From the NCBI GenBank assembly GCA_964368625.1, contig CAYJBH010000050.1, positions 1 through 15,049 on the forward strand: DNA of 15,049 nucleotides, written 5' to 3'. Positions within the stretch are counted from its first letter, which is position 1. Every line of letters starts with the position of its first letter. The notes beneath the pieces were generated by a model. That model did not search any database. It saw only the letters and a list, made by a program, of their open reading frames with translations, and was not told where the DNA came from. Both the position numbers and the translations under genes were made by a program. Origin of the DNA: CAYJBH01 sp964368625. Its GTDB lineage: Bacteria > Bacillota > Clostridia > Oscillospirales > Ruminococcaceae. This document shows, in pieces, positions 6,666 to 13,844 of the stretch.

Positions 6666-7775
6666 TTATTTATAAAGTTTTCCGAAAATATCGGCCGTTT
6701 TAATTCCATCAAATATCATTTGAGGATTAACAGTGAATGGTTGAACGTCCCAGTAAGAATGCATAGATGTCTCGGCAACTTTCATTATATCTTCATCACT
6801 TGCGCCATCTATACCCAAATCAGCAAATGTGGTAGGTAGACCGACGATATTATAAAAATCATAAAGTTCTTCAAGTTCTTCCATGGAAGCGCCTTCGACG
6901 ATTAGTTGAACCAAAACGCCAAATGCCACAACTTCACCGTGAAGAAGATTAGCGCAAGGAGGTAAAACGGTAATGCCTTCTGCGATGGAGTGCGAGCCTG
7001 CGCAAGAAGTGTTTTGAACACCTAAACCCGATAAAAGGGTGTTTGCTTCGATTACATCCTCTACATCTTTTGTGCAAAGACCTTCCTTAGCAGCATAATA
7101 AGCGCTTATGCCCTTGCTTAAAATAACCTCGTGGCAAGTCTTGCTGATTGCATATCCGGCTAGCGTTTGGCGATATCCGGAATTGACATAGTTGGGAGAG
7201 AAGGACTGCTCGTTTGCACGGCACTCGGGGAAAGTGGCAAGAGCATCGCCCATGCCTGCAACCAAAAAGCGAATGGGGGCCTTTGCGATGATATCTGTAT
7301 CTAAAAGTACAAGGTCAGGATTCTTTTTGTAGTGGCGTGCACCTATGTGTTCGCCCTGCTCGGTGTATATAACAGATAGACCCATTGCCGGGGCGTCTGT
7401 TGATGCTGTTGTAGGCATGATAATACTGGCGGCATTGTAGTTATCAGCAACAGCTTTGGAGGTGTCCATTGTTTTGCCACCGCCTACGCCAACTACAACA
7501 TCAGGTTTAAGAGTTTCTGCTACAGCAGTGCAGCGCAGAATTTCTTTTTCGGTTGTTTGGCCGCCAAAGCGCTCGCAAAGTATTGTGCTGTCGCTACCCT
7601 CATAAAGAGCGGTGAATTTTTCAGAAAACTTATCAAAGAAAAATTCGTCAATAAGGAAGAAAACTTTTTTTCCGTAAACCTCAGTATGAGTTTTAATCTG
7701 GTCCATCTCAAAGCGTCCTTGGATATAGCGGCTGGGGGAGCCCCAAGCCCTTGTTGTTTTTTGAAGCATTGCCAT
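6666..7775 (-). CDS. gldA: Glycerol dehydrogenase-like iron-type alcohol dehydrogenase
   Basis: A 369-residue member of the GldA branch of the iron/zinc alcohol dehydrogenases, virtually the length of known glycerol dehydrogenases (~367). The N terminus has the branch-specific SPSRYIQG (13-20). The NAD loop GVGGGKTMDT is at 96-105. Metal ligands are Asp177 (AGMGDAL), His262 (AGSHSIAEG) and His279 (LLHGE). The start is ATG 7775, nine bases after AGGAGG that lies inside the last codons of the cupin gene; only one base separates the two genes. GldA enzymes oxidise glycerol to dihydroxyacetone, but many accept other vicinal diols and reduce hydroxyacetone or glycolaldehyde. In this operon it may handle a C2-C3 fragment or a polyol rather than glycerol. 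Confidence 0.93.
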   Translation of the reverse strand: MAMLQKTTRAWGSPSRYIQGRFEMDQIKTHTEVYGKKVFFLIDEFFFDKFSEKFTALYEGSDSTILCERFGGQTTEKEILRCTAVAETLKPDVVVGVGGGKTMDTSKAVADNYNAASIIMPTTASTDAPAMGLSVIYTEQGEHIGARHYKKNPDLVLLDTDIIAKAPIRFLVAGMGDALATFPECRANEQSFSPNYVNSGYRQTLAGYAISKTCHEVILSKGISAYYAAKEGLCTKDVEDVIEANTLLSGLGVQNTSCAGSHSIAEGITVLPPCANLLHGEVVAFGVLVQLIVEGASMEELEELYDFYNIVGLPTTFADLGIDGASDEDIMKVAETSMHSYWDVQPFTVNPQMIFDGIKTADIFGKLYK

Positions 7776-7776
7776 A

Positions 7777-8373
7777 TTATTTATCCTCCTGTTCTGTTTT
7801 GGTCCATTTTGGATTGTCAATCATAACGGGCGAACCATCTTTTTCTATCAACAATTTACGATAACCCTTTTCTTCTATTGTTCCATAGTCATGACCGGCA
7901 TCGGAACGGTATACAAAAAACATCACCAAGGGCTCTGTGCCGGTATTTATGCTACGATGCGCCCAACGTCCGGGAACATAAAGCGCATCTCCGGGAGTAA
8001 GATCAACACAAGATACGTCACCTTCAGGTGTTTCCATCATCATGGCACCTTTGCCGGAGAGGCAGTAATAAACCTCTGCTGTGTCTAATATAGTGTGGAA
8101 GTGACCTTTGGTCATATAATATTCATCTCCAACTTTGCCGGGATAAATTGTTGTTGAGCCAAATTGAAGATCACTCGATTTTTCGGGCAAGTCAAGACCA
8201 TAGAACTCATAAATCACAGGGTCGCCATCAGCCACCAGTTTACTGGCAGCATTTTCATCTGCATATTGGCTAACCATATTTGAAACATGCCTTGAAATCG
8301 GAGTTACCTTTCCACTTTTACACATGCCGGTGATCAAGTCAAAGTCTAAAATAAATGGATGCATATTTGCCAT
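7777..8373 (-). CDS. Cupin-type phosphoglucose isomerase-like protein
   Basis: A 198-residue protein of the cupin glucose-6-phosphate isomerase family first known from archaea and unrelated to classical Pgi. The cupin metal site is complete: His91 and His93 (TKGHFHT), Glu100 (DTAEVYY) and His139 (GRWAHRS). The STTIYPGKVGDEYYMTKGH segment and PGDALYVPGRWAHRS are family signatures. The ATG at 8373 has AAAGGAG eight bases upstream. It sits directly between the last importer gene and the glycerol-dehydrogenase-like gene. In sugar operons such proteins may be aldose-ketose isomerases for sugars other than glucose 6-phosphate, so I infer an isomerase step of this pathway. True G6P isomerase remains possible. 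Confidence 0.9.
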   Translation of the reverse strand: MANMHPFILDFDLITGMCKSGKVTPISRHVSNMVSQYADENAASKLVADGDPVIYEFYGLDLPEKSSDLQFGSTTIYPGKVGDEYYMTKGHFHTILDTAEVYYCLSGKGAMMMETPEGDVSCVDLTPGDALYVPGRWAHRSINTGTEPLVMFFVYRSDAGHDYGTIEEKGYRKLLIEKDGSPVMIDNPKWTKTEQEDK

Positions 8374-8406
8374 AGGGATATCTCCTTTAGAGGTATAATT
8401 GTATTG

Positions 8407-8419
8407 AACTTTTAAAGTT
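8407..8419. repeat. Small near-palindrome in the permease-cupin gap
   Basis: AACTTTTAAAGTT is symmetric about its central base. It lies in the 69-bp gap between the second permease and the cupin gene, the longest gap inside the first block apart from the one behind the binding protein. The gap holds no good promoter. It may be an RNA processing or operator site, or chance in AT-rich DNA. Confidence 0.25.
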
Positions 8420-8442
8420 TGTTTTACTGTGAAATGGGATAA

Positions 8443-9450
8443 TTACTTCAGTATAAGGTTTTTTGATGAGCGGTCTACGGTAAGCGCTATGGCGAACAAT
8501 ACAAAAGCACCAAATACTATGTTTTGCCAATAAGCATCAACACCTATAAAGCTCATTGCAACCTCGATTAGAGTAACAGTAAATACGCCCAAAATTGTGC
8601 CCAATTCGCTACCTTTACCGCCGGCCAAAGACGTTCCGCCCAAAGCACAAGCTGCAACAATTTTCAAAGTGAATGGGTCGCCTATGGTGGGAGCACTACT
8701 ACGTAAGTTCGCTGCTAAGAAGACGCCGGCCAATGCTGCAAGCAGACCGTTTAGCGCAAAAACCATGATCTTTGTTTTGTCAACACTCATACCGGATACT
8801 CGTGCGGTGCGCTCGTTGCCACCAACGGCAAATATTGTCTTTCCAAAAGGTGTAAAGCGTGTCAGGCAATAGCAAAACCCAATCACAACTAGCGCAAGCA
8901 CTAAAGGTAGACCCAAAACTCCGAAGGAAACTTTGTACCATTCGATTGCAGGCCAAAAAGTTTTTGAAATTGATTCAGGATTCTGCGTTATAAGAAGGGC
9001 AACAGACTGCCAAACAGACATAAATCCAAGTGAAGCAATGAAGGACGGGACTTTAAGTTTAACATGAATAAAGCCCAGTGCCAAGCCGGAAAGCATACCG
9101 AAGGTAAGTGAAATGAGCAGTCCAACAATACCTGCAAGTATGGGGCTTGCAAAACTTTCACCATAGTTAATCAAAAAGTTGACATATAAAACATTTGAAA
9201 CAGAGCATGCCGCGCCCATAGATAAGTCTATAGAGCCAAACATAAGCACCATTGTCATACCTGCAGACATAATCATTAAAGGTGCAGTATCACGTAAAAG
9301 GTTGCTAATGCTCATAGCACTTAGAAAATTATTTTGCGTTATAGATAGAAATGCAACTAAAATTATAATTGCCGAGAAACTGAAATATTTCATTATAGTC
9401 TCTCCGATGCTGGAACGTACGGAGAGGGATTTAAATATCTTAACATTCAT
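8443..9450 (-). CDS. Ribose/simple-sugar ABC transporter permease (second, RbsC-like)
   Basis: A 335-residue integral membrane protein of the BPD_transp_2 (RbsC/XylH/AraH) family with around eight to ten hydrophobic segments. The first begins near residue 22 (FSFSAIIILVAFLSI). Diagnostic pieces are MVLMFGSIDLSMGA, the cytoplasmic loop GGNERTARVSGM and GGTSLAGGKGSELGT. The start has AAGGAGG nine bases upstream, and the ATPase gene stops 14 bp before. It forms the transmembrane pore together with the other permease, from which it differs widely in sequence, so the importer is probably a heterodimer rather than the RbsC homodimer of E. coli. Confidence 0.94.
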   Translation of the reverse strand: MNVKIFKSLSVRSSIGETIMKYFSFSAIIILVAFLSITQNNFLSAMSISNLLRDTAPLMIMSAGMTMVLMFGSIDLSMGAACSVSNVLYVNFLINYGESFASPILAGIVGLLISLTFGMLSGLALGFIHVKLKVPSFIASLGFMSVWQSVALLITQNPESISKTFWPAIEWYKVSFGVLGLPLVLALVVIGFCYCLTRFTPFGKTIFAVGGNERTARVSGMSVDKTKIMVFALNGLLAALAGVFLAANLRSSAPTIGDPFTLKIVAACALGGTSLAGGKGSELGTILGVFTVTLIEVAMSFIGVDAYWQNIVFGAFVLFAIALTVDRSSKNLILK

Positions 9451-9464
9451 TATATATTTCCTCC

Positions 9465-11060
9465 TTACATCATCAAGCTGACAACGTCAACTTGGGAGGG
9501 TTTATTGTCGGCCAAAGCCTCAAACTCACCGGTGATCAAACCATCTTTCATTACTAAGAGGCGGGATGATAGGCCTATACACTCGTCTAAGGTGTCGCCT
9601 AAAACAATAACTGCCTTACCTTCATCAGTCATGTTGCGAATGAAAGAATAAATTTCTTCCTTGGCTCCAACGTCAACACCACGAGTAGGGTGATTCAAAA
9701 TGACTACGTTGGCTCCACTAGCCAAAGAACGAGAAAACACAACCTTTTGCTGGTTTCCGCCAGAAAGCGAAGTTAGCAAAGCCTTAGGTCCACTTGTTTT
9801 GATACGCATTTTCTCTATCCATTCATTTGCTTGTTTTCGAACTGCTCCAGCAGAAACGATGGGGCCTTTAGCTAGCTTGTTTGCGTTTGATAATGCTATA
9901 TTTTCCTCTACTGAAAGGCTGAGAACAACACCCTCGAAATGCCTTTCTTTTGGAACCATAAGTATTCCTTCTGCAAGTGCATCTTTCGGAGCTGAAAATT
10001 TCACAGTTTCACCTTTTAACTTGATTGAGCCGAAAGAAGGTCTTTCATCGCCGCATAAAACTTCGCATATTTCTTCAACGCCCGAACCAACCACACCACA
10101 AAGACCAAGAACTTCGCCTTCATGCAATTTGAAGTTGACATGTTTGAATACACCGTGAAGACCTAAGTCTTCCACCTCAAGTACTGCTTCTGAGGACGCT
10201 TCACGCTGACGGTCAAGATGATAATATTCTGTTGTGGTGCTTTTTCCGACCATGAGTTCATATAGCTTTGCCTCGGTTGCATCTTCTGTTGCTAAATCAC
10301 CCGCACTCATTCCGTCTTTATAAACGAAAATGCGATCGGTGATTTCTAAAATTTCATTTAAGCGATGGGATACGAAAATGACACTGTGTCCAAGCGCAGT
10401 GATTTTTTTGATTTGCTTAAACAAGTTTTGTGTTTCCGATTCGTTAAGAACAGAAGTGGGCTCGTCTAAAAGTATAAGACATCTTTCAACACCTGATTGT
10501 TTTGTGACGTTCATAACTTTTGCTATTTCAATCATTTGTCGCGTTGCAAAATTCAGGTCACTTACTTTTTTGGTGGGGCTGATATCGGTTATGTCAACAG
10601 CCGCCAGAACTTCTGCTGCGGCTTTGTTCATCTGTCTCCAGTTTATAACACCGAATTTTTTGAATTCATTTTCATGACCGAAAAAGATATTTTGTGCAAC
10701 ATTAAGGTTTACAATTAAAGATTGCTCTTGGAAAACCATTCCTATACCACTTTTGTTGCCGTCCATAGGATTTTTTGGCGCATAGGGTTTTCCGTGCATT
10801 TCCAAGGTGCCAGAAGTCTGAGGCTGTGCACCGATAATAATTTTTAGCAAAGTGGATTTGCCCGCACCGTTTTCGCCAACCAAGCCGACAACTTCACCGG
10901 GCTTGATGAAAAGATCTACCCCTTTTAGTGCTTGGGTTCCACCAAATGTTTTCACGATATCTTTTGCATAAAACAGGTAATCCTGACTTTTTTCCTCGTT
11001 ATTATCGGAGGGTATAGTATTGGATACGTTTACATCAAATTCAGCTGTATTTTCATTCAT
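9465..11060 (-). CDS. Double-domain ABC transporter ATPase, RbsA/XylG/MglA-like
   Basis: A 531-residue cytoplasmic ATPase with two fused nucleotide-binding domains energising sugar import. In the first domain Walker A is GENGAGKST (62-70), the Q-loop FQEQ (110-113), Walker B LILLDEP (195-201) and the switch His is 232, but the signature reads LNFATRQ (169-175) instead of LSxGQ. In the second domain Walker A is degraded (GVVGSGVEE, 322-330, no Lys), Walker B reads VVILNHP (452-458) with Asn-His replacing Asp-Glu, yet the signature LSGGNQQK (432-439) is perfect. One ATP site (first Walker motifs plus second signature) should hydrolyse; the other should be inactive. The start has AAGGAGGG six bases upstream. 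Residues 1-25 are an acidic, non-conserved extension. The gene lies between two permeases, a usual order for this importer type. Confidence 0.95.
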   Translation of the reverse strand: MNENTAEFDVNVSNTIPSDNNEEKSQDYLFYAKDIVKTFGGTQALKGVDLFIKPGEVVGLVGENGAGKSTLLKIIIGAQPQTSGTLEMHGKPYAPKNPMDGNKSGIGMVFQEQSLIVNLNVAQNIFFGHENEFKKFGVINWRQMNKAAAEVLAAVDITDISPTKKVSDLNFATRQMIEIAKVMNVTKQSGVERCLILLDEPTSVLNESETQNLFKQIKKITALGHSVIFVSHRLNEILEITDRIFVYKDGMSAGDLATEDATEAKLYELMVGKSTTTEYYHLDRQREASSEAVLEVEDLGLHGVFKHVNFKLHEGEVLGLCGVVGSGVEEICEVLCGDERPSFGSIKLKGETVKFSAPKDALAEGILMVPKERHFEGVVLSLSVEENIALSNANKLAKGPIVSAGAVRKQANEWIEKMRIKTSGPKALLTSLSGGNQQKVVFSRSLASGANVVILNHPTRGVDVGAKEEIYSFIRNMTDEGKAVIVLGDTLDECIGLSSRLLVMKDGLITGEFEALADNKPSQVDVVSLMM

Positions 11061-11072
11061 GATAAGCCCTCC

Positions 11073-12089
11073 TTATTTACTGATTATTTTGGCGCCACGT
11101 TGAACGGTAAGAATAACAGAAACCAATATTATAACACCCTGGATACCGGTACGAATGATGGGATCTACGCCTATGAGCATAAGGCCGTTGTCAAGCACAG
11201 TCATGATTAATACGCCCACAAGTGTGTTGGTTACGCCACCTTTACCACCTGAAAGCGAGGTGCCGCCCACTACAACAGCTGCTTGCGCGGGGAACATCTT
11301 GCCCACGCCTATAGCTACTTGTCCCTGTCCTAAACGGATTGCGCCGATAACGCCGGCAACACCGAAAAGGATTCCGGCCAGAGTGAAAACGCCCAATTTT
11401 ACTTTATTTACATTAACGCCCACAGCGCGGGGTATACTCTCGTTAGTTCCGACTGCGTAGACGTGTCTTCCGAATGCGGTGTAGTTTTGAATAAATACAC
11501 ATATTCCAAACATAAGCAGAGATATCCAAGTGATCACAGGAATACCTAAGAAGCCGGAATTTGGAAGGTTTTTTATCACTTCGTCTGTGATGGTGGGGGG
11601 GTGTCCTTGGTAGGATATCATGCCTATACCTCTGCAAATATACATGAATGCAAAAGAGGCCATAAAGGAAGGAATTTTCAAGTAAACATGACATGCGCCG
11701 ATAAGAAGACCGCAAATCATGCTTGCGCCAACAGCAATTACTAAAGAAAAAGCACCCATGTCATATCCTGTTTGAGTATTAAGGACAAAACATGCAAAAA
11801 GTGAGCCGGCCATACCAACTGAGCCGTCGATTGATAGATCAATAGAGCCAATCATAATAACAAAGGTCAGTCCCAATGCTACTACTAAAGGTAAAGCCAT
11901 TTGATTTAAAACAACCAAAAGGTTATCGGGGCTAATAAAATCTATGCCACAAGCAATTGTGAAAGCAATAATCAAAAACACCAATACACATATAGGAGCA
12001 TACTTCATTATTTTGGCATTTTGATTTTCGTTTTGCACTTTCGCAGCAAATTCTTCGGTTATCGTTGCCGAAGGATTTAATTTGATCAT
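11073..12089 (-). CDS. Ribose/simple-sugar ABC transporter permease (first, RbsC-like)
   Basis: A 338-residue membrane permease of the same family as the one at 8443-9450, with hydrophobic segments from about residue 30 to the C terminus. Family marks are FVIMIGSIDLSIDGSVG, the loop AVGTNESIPRAVGV and VVGGTSLSGGKGGVTNT. The ATG at 12089 is preceded by GGAG at nine bases; an in-frame TTG 15 bases upstream overlaps that SD and is rejected. It is the first gene behind the binding-protein gene, from which it is separated by a stem-loop. The initiation region is almost identical to that of the GntR gene, an odd local duplication. Confidence 0.94.
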   Translation of the reverse strand: MIKLNPSATITEEFAAKVQNENQNAKIMKYAPICVLVFLIIAFTIACGIDFISPDNLLVVLNQMALPLVVALGLTFVIMIGSIDLSIDGSVGMAGSLFACFVLNTQTGYDMGAFSLVIAVGASMICGLLIGACHVYLKIPSFMASFAFMYICRGIGMISYQGHPPTITDEVIKNLPNSGFLGIPVITWISLLMFGICVFIQNYTAFGRHVYAVGTNESIPRAVGVNVNKVKLGVFTLAGILFGVAGVIGAIRLGQGQVAIGVGKMFPAQAAVVVGGTSLSGGKGGVTNTLVGVLIMTVLDNGLMLIGVDPIIRTGIQGVIILVSVILTVQRGAKIISK

Positions 12090-12245
12090 ATTGTTTCGCT
12101 CCAATTCTACATCGGTCGAAAACCGAGTTTAAAATTTATAGATGAAAGAAGTATCGCTTTGACATGGTTCTATCTAAAGTTAATGATATTTTACTATATA
12201 AATCGGGCTATGAAACTTTTCATAGCCCGATTTCATTTGTCTTAA
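12090..12245. other. Gap between binding-protein gene and first permease
   Basis: These 156 bases hold the strong stem-loop (12200-12233) and then about 110 bases with no open frame of note. A small TCGGT/ACCGA hairpin lies shortly before the permease SD. A TATAAA-like hexamer near 12130 lacks a convincing -35 partner, so I see no sure promoter; permease expression probably depends on read-through past the stem-loop. Confidence 0.5.
12200..12233 (-). terminator. Stem-loop behind the binding-protein gene (partial terminator or mRNA stabiliser)
   Basis: AAATCGGGCTATGAAA (12200-12215) and TTTCATAGCCCGATTT (12218-12233) are perfect inverse copies with two bases between, so about 14 pairs with a short loop in RNA. 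It begins 12 bases after the lipoprotein stop. The minus-strand run after the stem is only ATATAGT, so termination should be partial. Such stem-loops after binding-protein genes allow much more binding protein than permease. Confidence 0.75.
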
Positions 12246-13427
12246 TTAATCAACTTTGCACTCAAAGATTTTGCTGAAATCGAACTCAGGTACGTTGTTT
12301 TGGTACTCGGTTGCAGCCTCAGGGCTGTCAATAAGTACGGAAGGTGTAACGAATTCACGGTATTCTGCAGGCATATCTTCAACGTTGATCAGACCTGCCC
12401 ATGCTGCATAGCAGATAGCAAGAGTGTAACCGCCTTGAAGGTATCCGTTTGAAGATACTGTTGCAGTTGCATTGCCATCAGCGATAGCTTGAACGATATC
12501 TGTGTTAGCATCAACGCCTACGATTCCAACTTCGCCAAGAAGGCCAGCTGCTTCAAGTGCACGCATAGCACCTGTTGCCATGTTGTCGTTTGCACACCAA
12601 ATGCCACCAACATCAGGAGTTTGGGTTAGCCATGTCTCAACCAGTGCAAGAGCTTCGTCTGTTGCCCAGTTTGCAGTGTCATCATTTACAACTTCGATGT
12701 CGGGATATTCTTCCAGAGCCATTTGAAGGCCTTCATAACGGGCATTGGCTGCGGTGTTACCCAACATGCCTTGTACTGCGAAGATTTTGCCAGAACCACC
12801 CATTGATTCAAACAAAGCTACAGCGATGTTGTAGCCGCTTTCAACGTTACTGGGAGCTGTGTGGATAACCCAGTTGGGAGTCAGGTCAGCAGGACCTACA
12901 TCTGCGGGTTTGTTCCATGCTGTTCCAAGATATCCACCGGATTCACTCATAGCTTCTGCTAAAGAGTATGCAATGGTATCTTCGTTAGGATCAGCGTAGG
13001 CAATAGCGTTGCCGCCGGCCATGGCGGAGAATTGACGCATATTGTCAACTTCTTTTGCGCTGTCGCCTTGGGAGTCAAGAACTTGCATTTCGTATTTTTG
13101 ACCGATAGAATCTAGATACGCAGCAAACATTTCCATGCCTTCGTTAATGGTTGCTATGTAAGGATTCTCAAGACCACGTACGGAAACTGCAAGGTGAAGA
13201 GTGGTGTCAAGTTTTTCCTGAGGAATTTGAGAGGGATCAATAGTGAAGTTTGCCCAGTCAATTTCTGATTCAGGTGCGGCTTCCTCTGCATCAGGTGCTG
13301 TGGATTCTGCTGCAGTGGATTCTGCGGGTGCGGATGCGGGTTCACTCTCTGCGGGTGTAGATGCACAACCAGCAAACAGCGAGATGACCAACGTGAGTGT
13401 TAAGAGCAGTGCGACTAATTTTTTCAT
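12246..13427 (-). CDS. Sugar ABC transporter substrate-binding lipoprotein (Peripla_BP_4 type)
   Basis: A 393-residue extracytoplasmic binding protein anchored as a lipoprotein. The signal peptide MKKLVALLLTLTLVISLFAGC ends in a lipobox (LFAG-Cys21), followed by a linker of about 35 residues rich in Ala, Ser, Glu and Pro. The mature part resembles the ribose/xylose binding proteins: LAVSVRGLENPYIATINEGM at the start of lobe one, VQGMLGNTAANARYEG and GIWCANDNMATGAMRALEAAG in lobe two, and VGIVGVDANTDIVQAI near the hinge. The ATG at 13427 has AGGAGG six bases upstream; longer in-frame starts would spoil the signal peptide. It is the first gene of the leftward operon, behind a complex promoter region. 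The ligand is unknown. It delivers substrate to the permease pair. Confidence 0.94.
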   Translation of the reverse strand: MKKLVALLLTLTLVISLFAGCASTPAESEPASAPAESTAAESTAPDAEEAAPESEIDWANFTIDPSQIPQEKLDTTLHLAVSVRGLENPYIATINEGMEMFAAYLDSIGQKYEMQVLDSQGDSAKEVDNMRQFSAMAGGNAIAYADPNEDTIAYSLAEAMSESGGYLGTAWNKPADVGPADLTPNWVIHTAPSNVESGYNIAVALFESMGGSGKIFAVQGMLGNTAANARYEGLQMALEEYPDIEVVNDDTANWATDEALALVETWLTQTPDVGGIWCANDNMATGAMRALEAAGLLGEVGIVGVDANTDIVQAIADGNATATVSSNGYLQGGYTLAICYAAWAGLINVEDMPAEYREFVTPSVLIDSPEAATEYQNNVPEFDFSKIFECKVD

Positions 13428-13465
13428 AACGTTCCTCCTATAAAATAATGAGACTTTATTACAAT

Positions 13466-13494
13466 TGACAAATAAGTCGAATGACGAATAAGTC
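13466..13494. promoter_or_regulatory. Tandem candidate operators upstream of the binding-protein gene
   Basis: TGACAAATAAGTC (13466-13478) and TGACGAATAAGTC (13482-13494) are direct repeats with one mismatch and a 16-bp period. Each is a dyad of form TGAC-NN-AT-NN-GTC(A), as expected for a dimeric repressor. An exact 11-mer from the second copy (AATAAGTCATA, 13487-13497) reappears in the GntR promoter leader at 4093-4103. They cover the predicted start of the nearer promoter, so binding should repress the transport operon. Assignment to the GntR protein is inferred. Confidence 0.55.
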
Positions 13495-13497
13495 ATA

Positions 13498-13526
13498 ATT
13501 GTACGAAGTGAAATGTTATTACAGCG
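13498..13526 (-). promoter_or_regulatory. Proximal promoter of the transport operon
   Basis: On the minus strand the -10 box is TACAAT (13503-13498) with a weak -35 (GCTGTA, 13526-13521) at 17 bases. A run of A with one T (13540-13527, minus strand) lies just upstream like an UP element. The expected start near 13491 falls inside the tandem operators. Confidence 0.4.
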
Positions 13527-13559
13527 GTTTTTATTTTTTTGGCACTATGTAATAACATT
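13512..13559. repeat. 12-bp perfect inverted repeat AATGTTATTACA, candidate binding site of a second regulator
   Basis: AATGTTATTACA (13512-13523) and TGTAATAACATT (13548-13559) are exact inverse copies 24 bases apart. They bracket the A-rich tract and one arm overlaps the -35 region of the proximal promoter. If the distal promoter is used, the pair lies at the start of the mRNA and could fold as a hairpin. A close copy (AATGTTACTACA) occurs before the divergent gene at 13871-13882. Confidence 0.6.
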
Positions 13560-13567
13560 GTAGTTTC

Positions 13568-13595
13568 AGTTTAGACTTTTTTTAAGAAAAGTCAA
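13568..13595 (-). promoter_or_regulatory. Distal promoter of the transport operon
   Basis: TTGACT (13595-13590), 16 bases, TAAACT (13573-13568) on the minus strand. The -35 box is near consensus. A start near 13561 would give a leader of about 134 bases containing the 12-bp inverted repeat and both tandem operators. Confidence 0.45.
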
Positions 13596-13631
13596 TAGAA
13601 AACTTTGAATTATATTTTTTTAGTGAATCAT

Positions 13632-13643
13632 GCATAATTATGC
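13632..13643. promoter_or_regulatory. Perfect 12-bp palindrome
   Basis: GCATAATTATGC is fully symmetric and lies between the leftward and rightward promoters. Its length and position suit a dimeric regulator controlling both directions. No second copy was found in the window. Confidence 0.4.
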
Positions 13644-13669
13644 GAGCTTACTTTTGGGTACTTTCACCA

Positions 13670-13701
13670 TTAAGGCGATTTGTGTTTTGTGTTCGCCTTA
13701 A
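13670..13701. repeat. Hairpin TTAAGGCGA / TCGCCTTAA
   Basis: A perfect 9-bp inverted repeat (13670-13678 and 13693-13701) with a 14-base loop tgtgttttgtgt in its centre. It overlaps the -35 region of the rightward promoter that follows. There is no T tract on either strand after the stem, so it is not an intrinsic terminator; an operator is more likely. Confidence 0.45.
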
Positions 13702-13715
13702 AAAATCGCTATAAT
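13687..13715 (+). promoter_or_regulatory. Upstream promoter of the divergent dehydrogenase
   Basis: TTGTGT (13687-13692), 17 bases, and a perfect TATAAT (13710-13715). The long distance to the gene (about 220 bases) makes the nearer promoter the more likely main one. Confidence 0.35.
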
Positions 13716-13774
13716 ACGAATAAAAATTACAACACTGATGGAAAAGTGCATTGAAAAGGGATACAAATTGTTGG

Positions 13775-13803
13775 TTGCTTTTTTGCTTTGACTGTGGTAT
13801 ACT
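13775..13803 (+). promoter_or_regulatory. Extended -10 promoter of the divergent dehydrogenase
   Basis: TTGCTT (13775-13780), 17 bases, TATACT (13798-13803), with TGG directly before the -10 as in extended -10 promoters. The start near 13810 gives a leader of about 134 bases. Confidence 0.5.
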
Positions 13804-13844
13804 TCAAAGGCATTAAGCGATTTGATGTTGCGTTCCGACAAAAA

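Noticed and set aside
13466..13494. A CRISPR array or longer tandem repeat.
   Set aside because: Only two copies of a 13-base unit with three bases between; dyad symmetry indicates operators.
13428..13496. A longer binding protein starting upstream of 13427.
   Set aside because: The extension would put a charged stretch before the lipoprotein signal and cross the predicted operators; ATG 13427 has an ideal SD.
13751..13766. A CcpA catabolite-response (cre) site, TTGAAAAGGGATACAA, before the divergent dehydrogenase.
   Set aside because: It fits the outer consensus, but the central, most conserved CG is GG. Too weak to list as a feature without comparative support.
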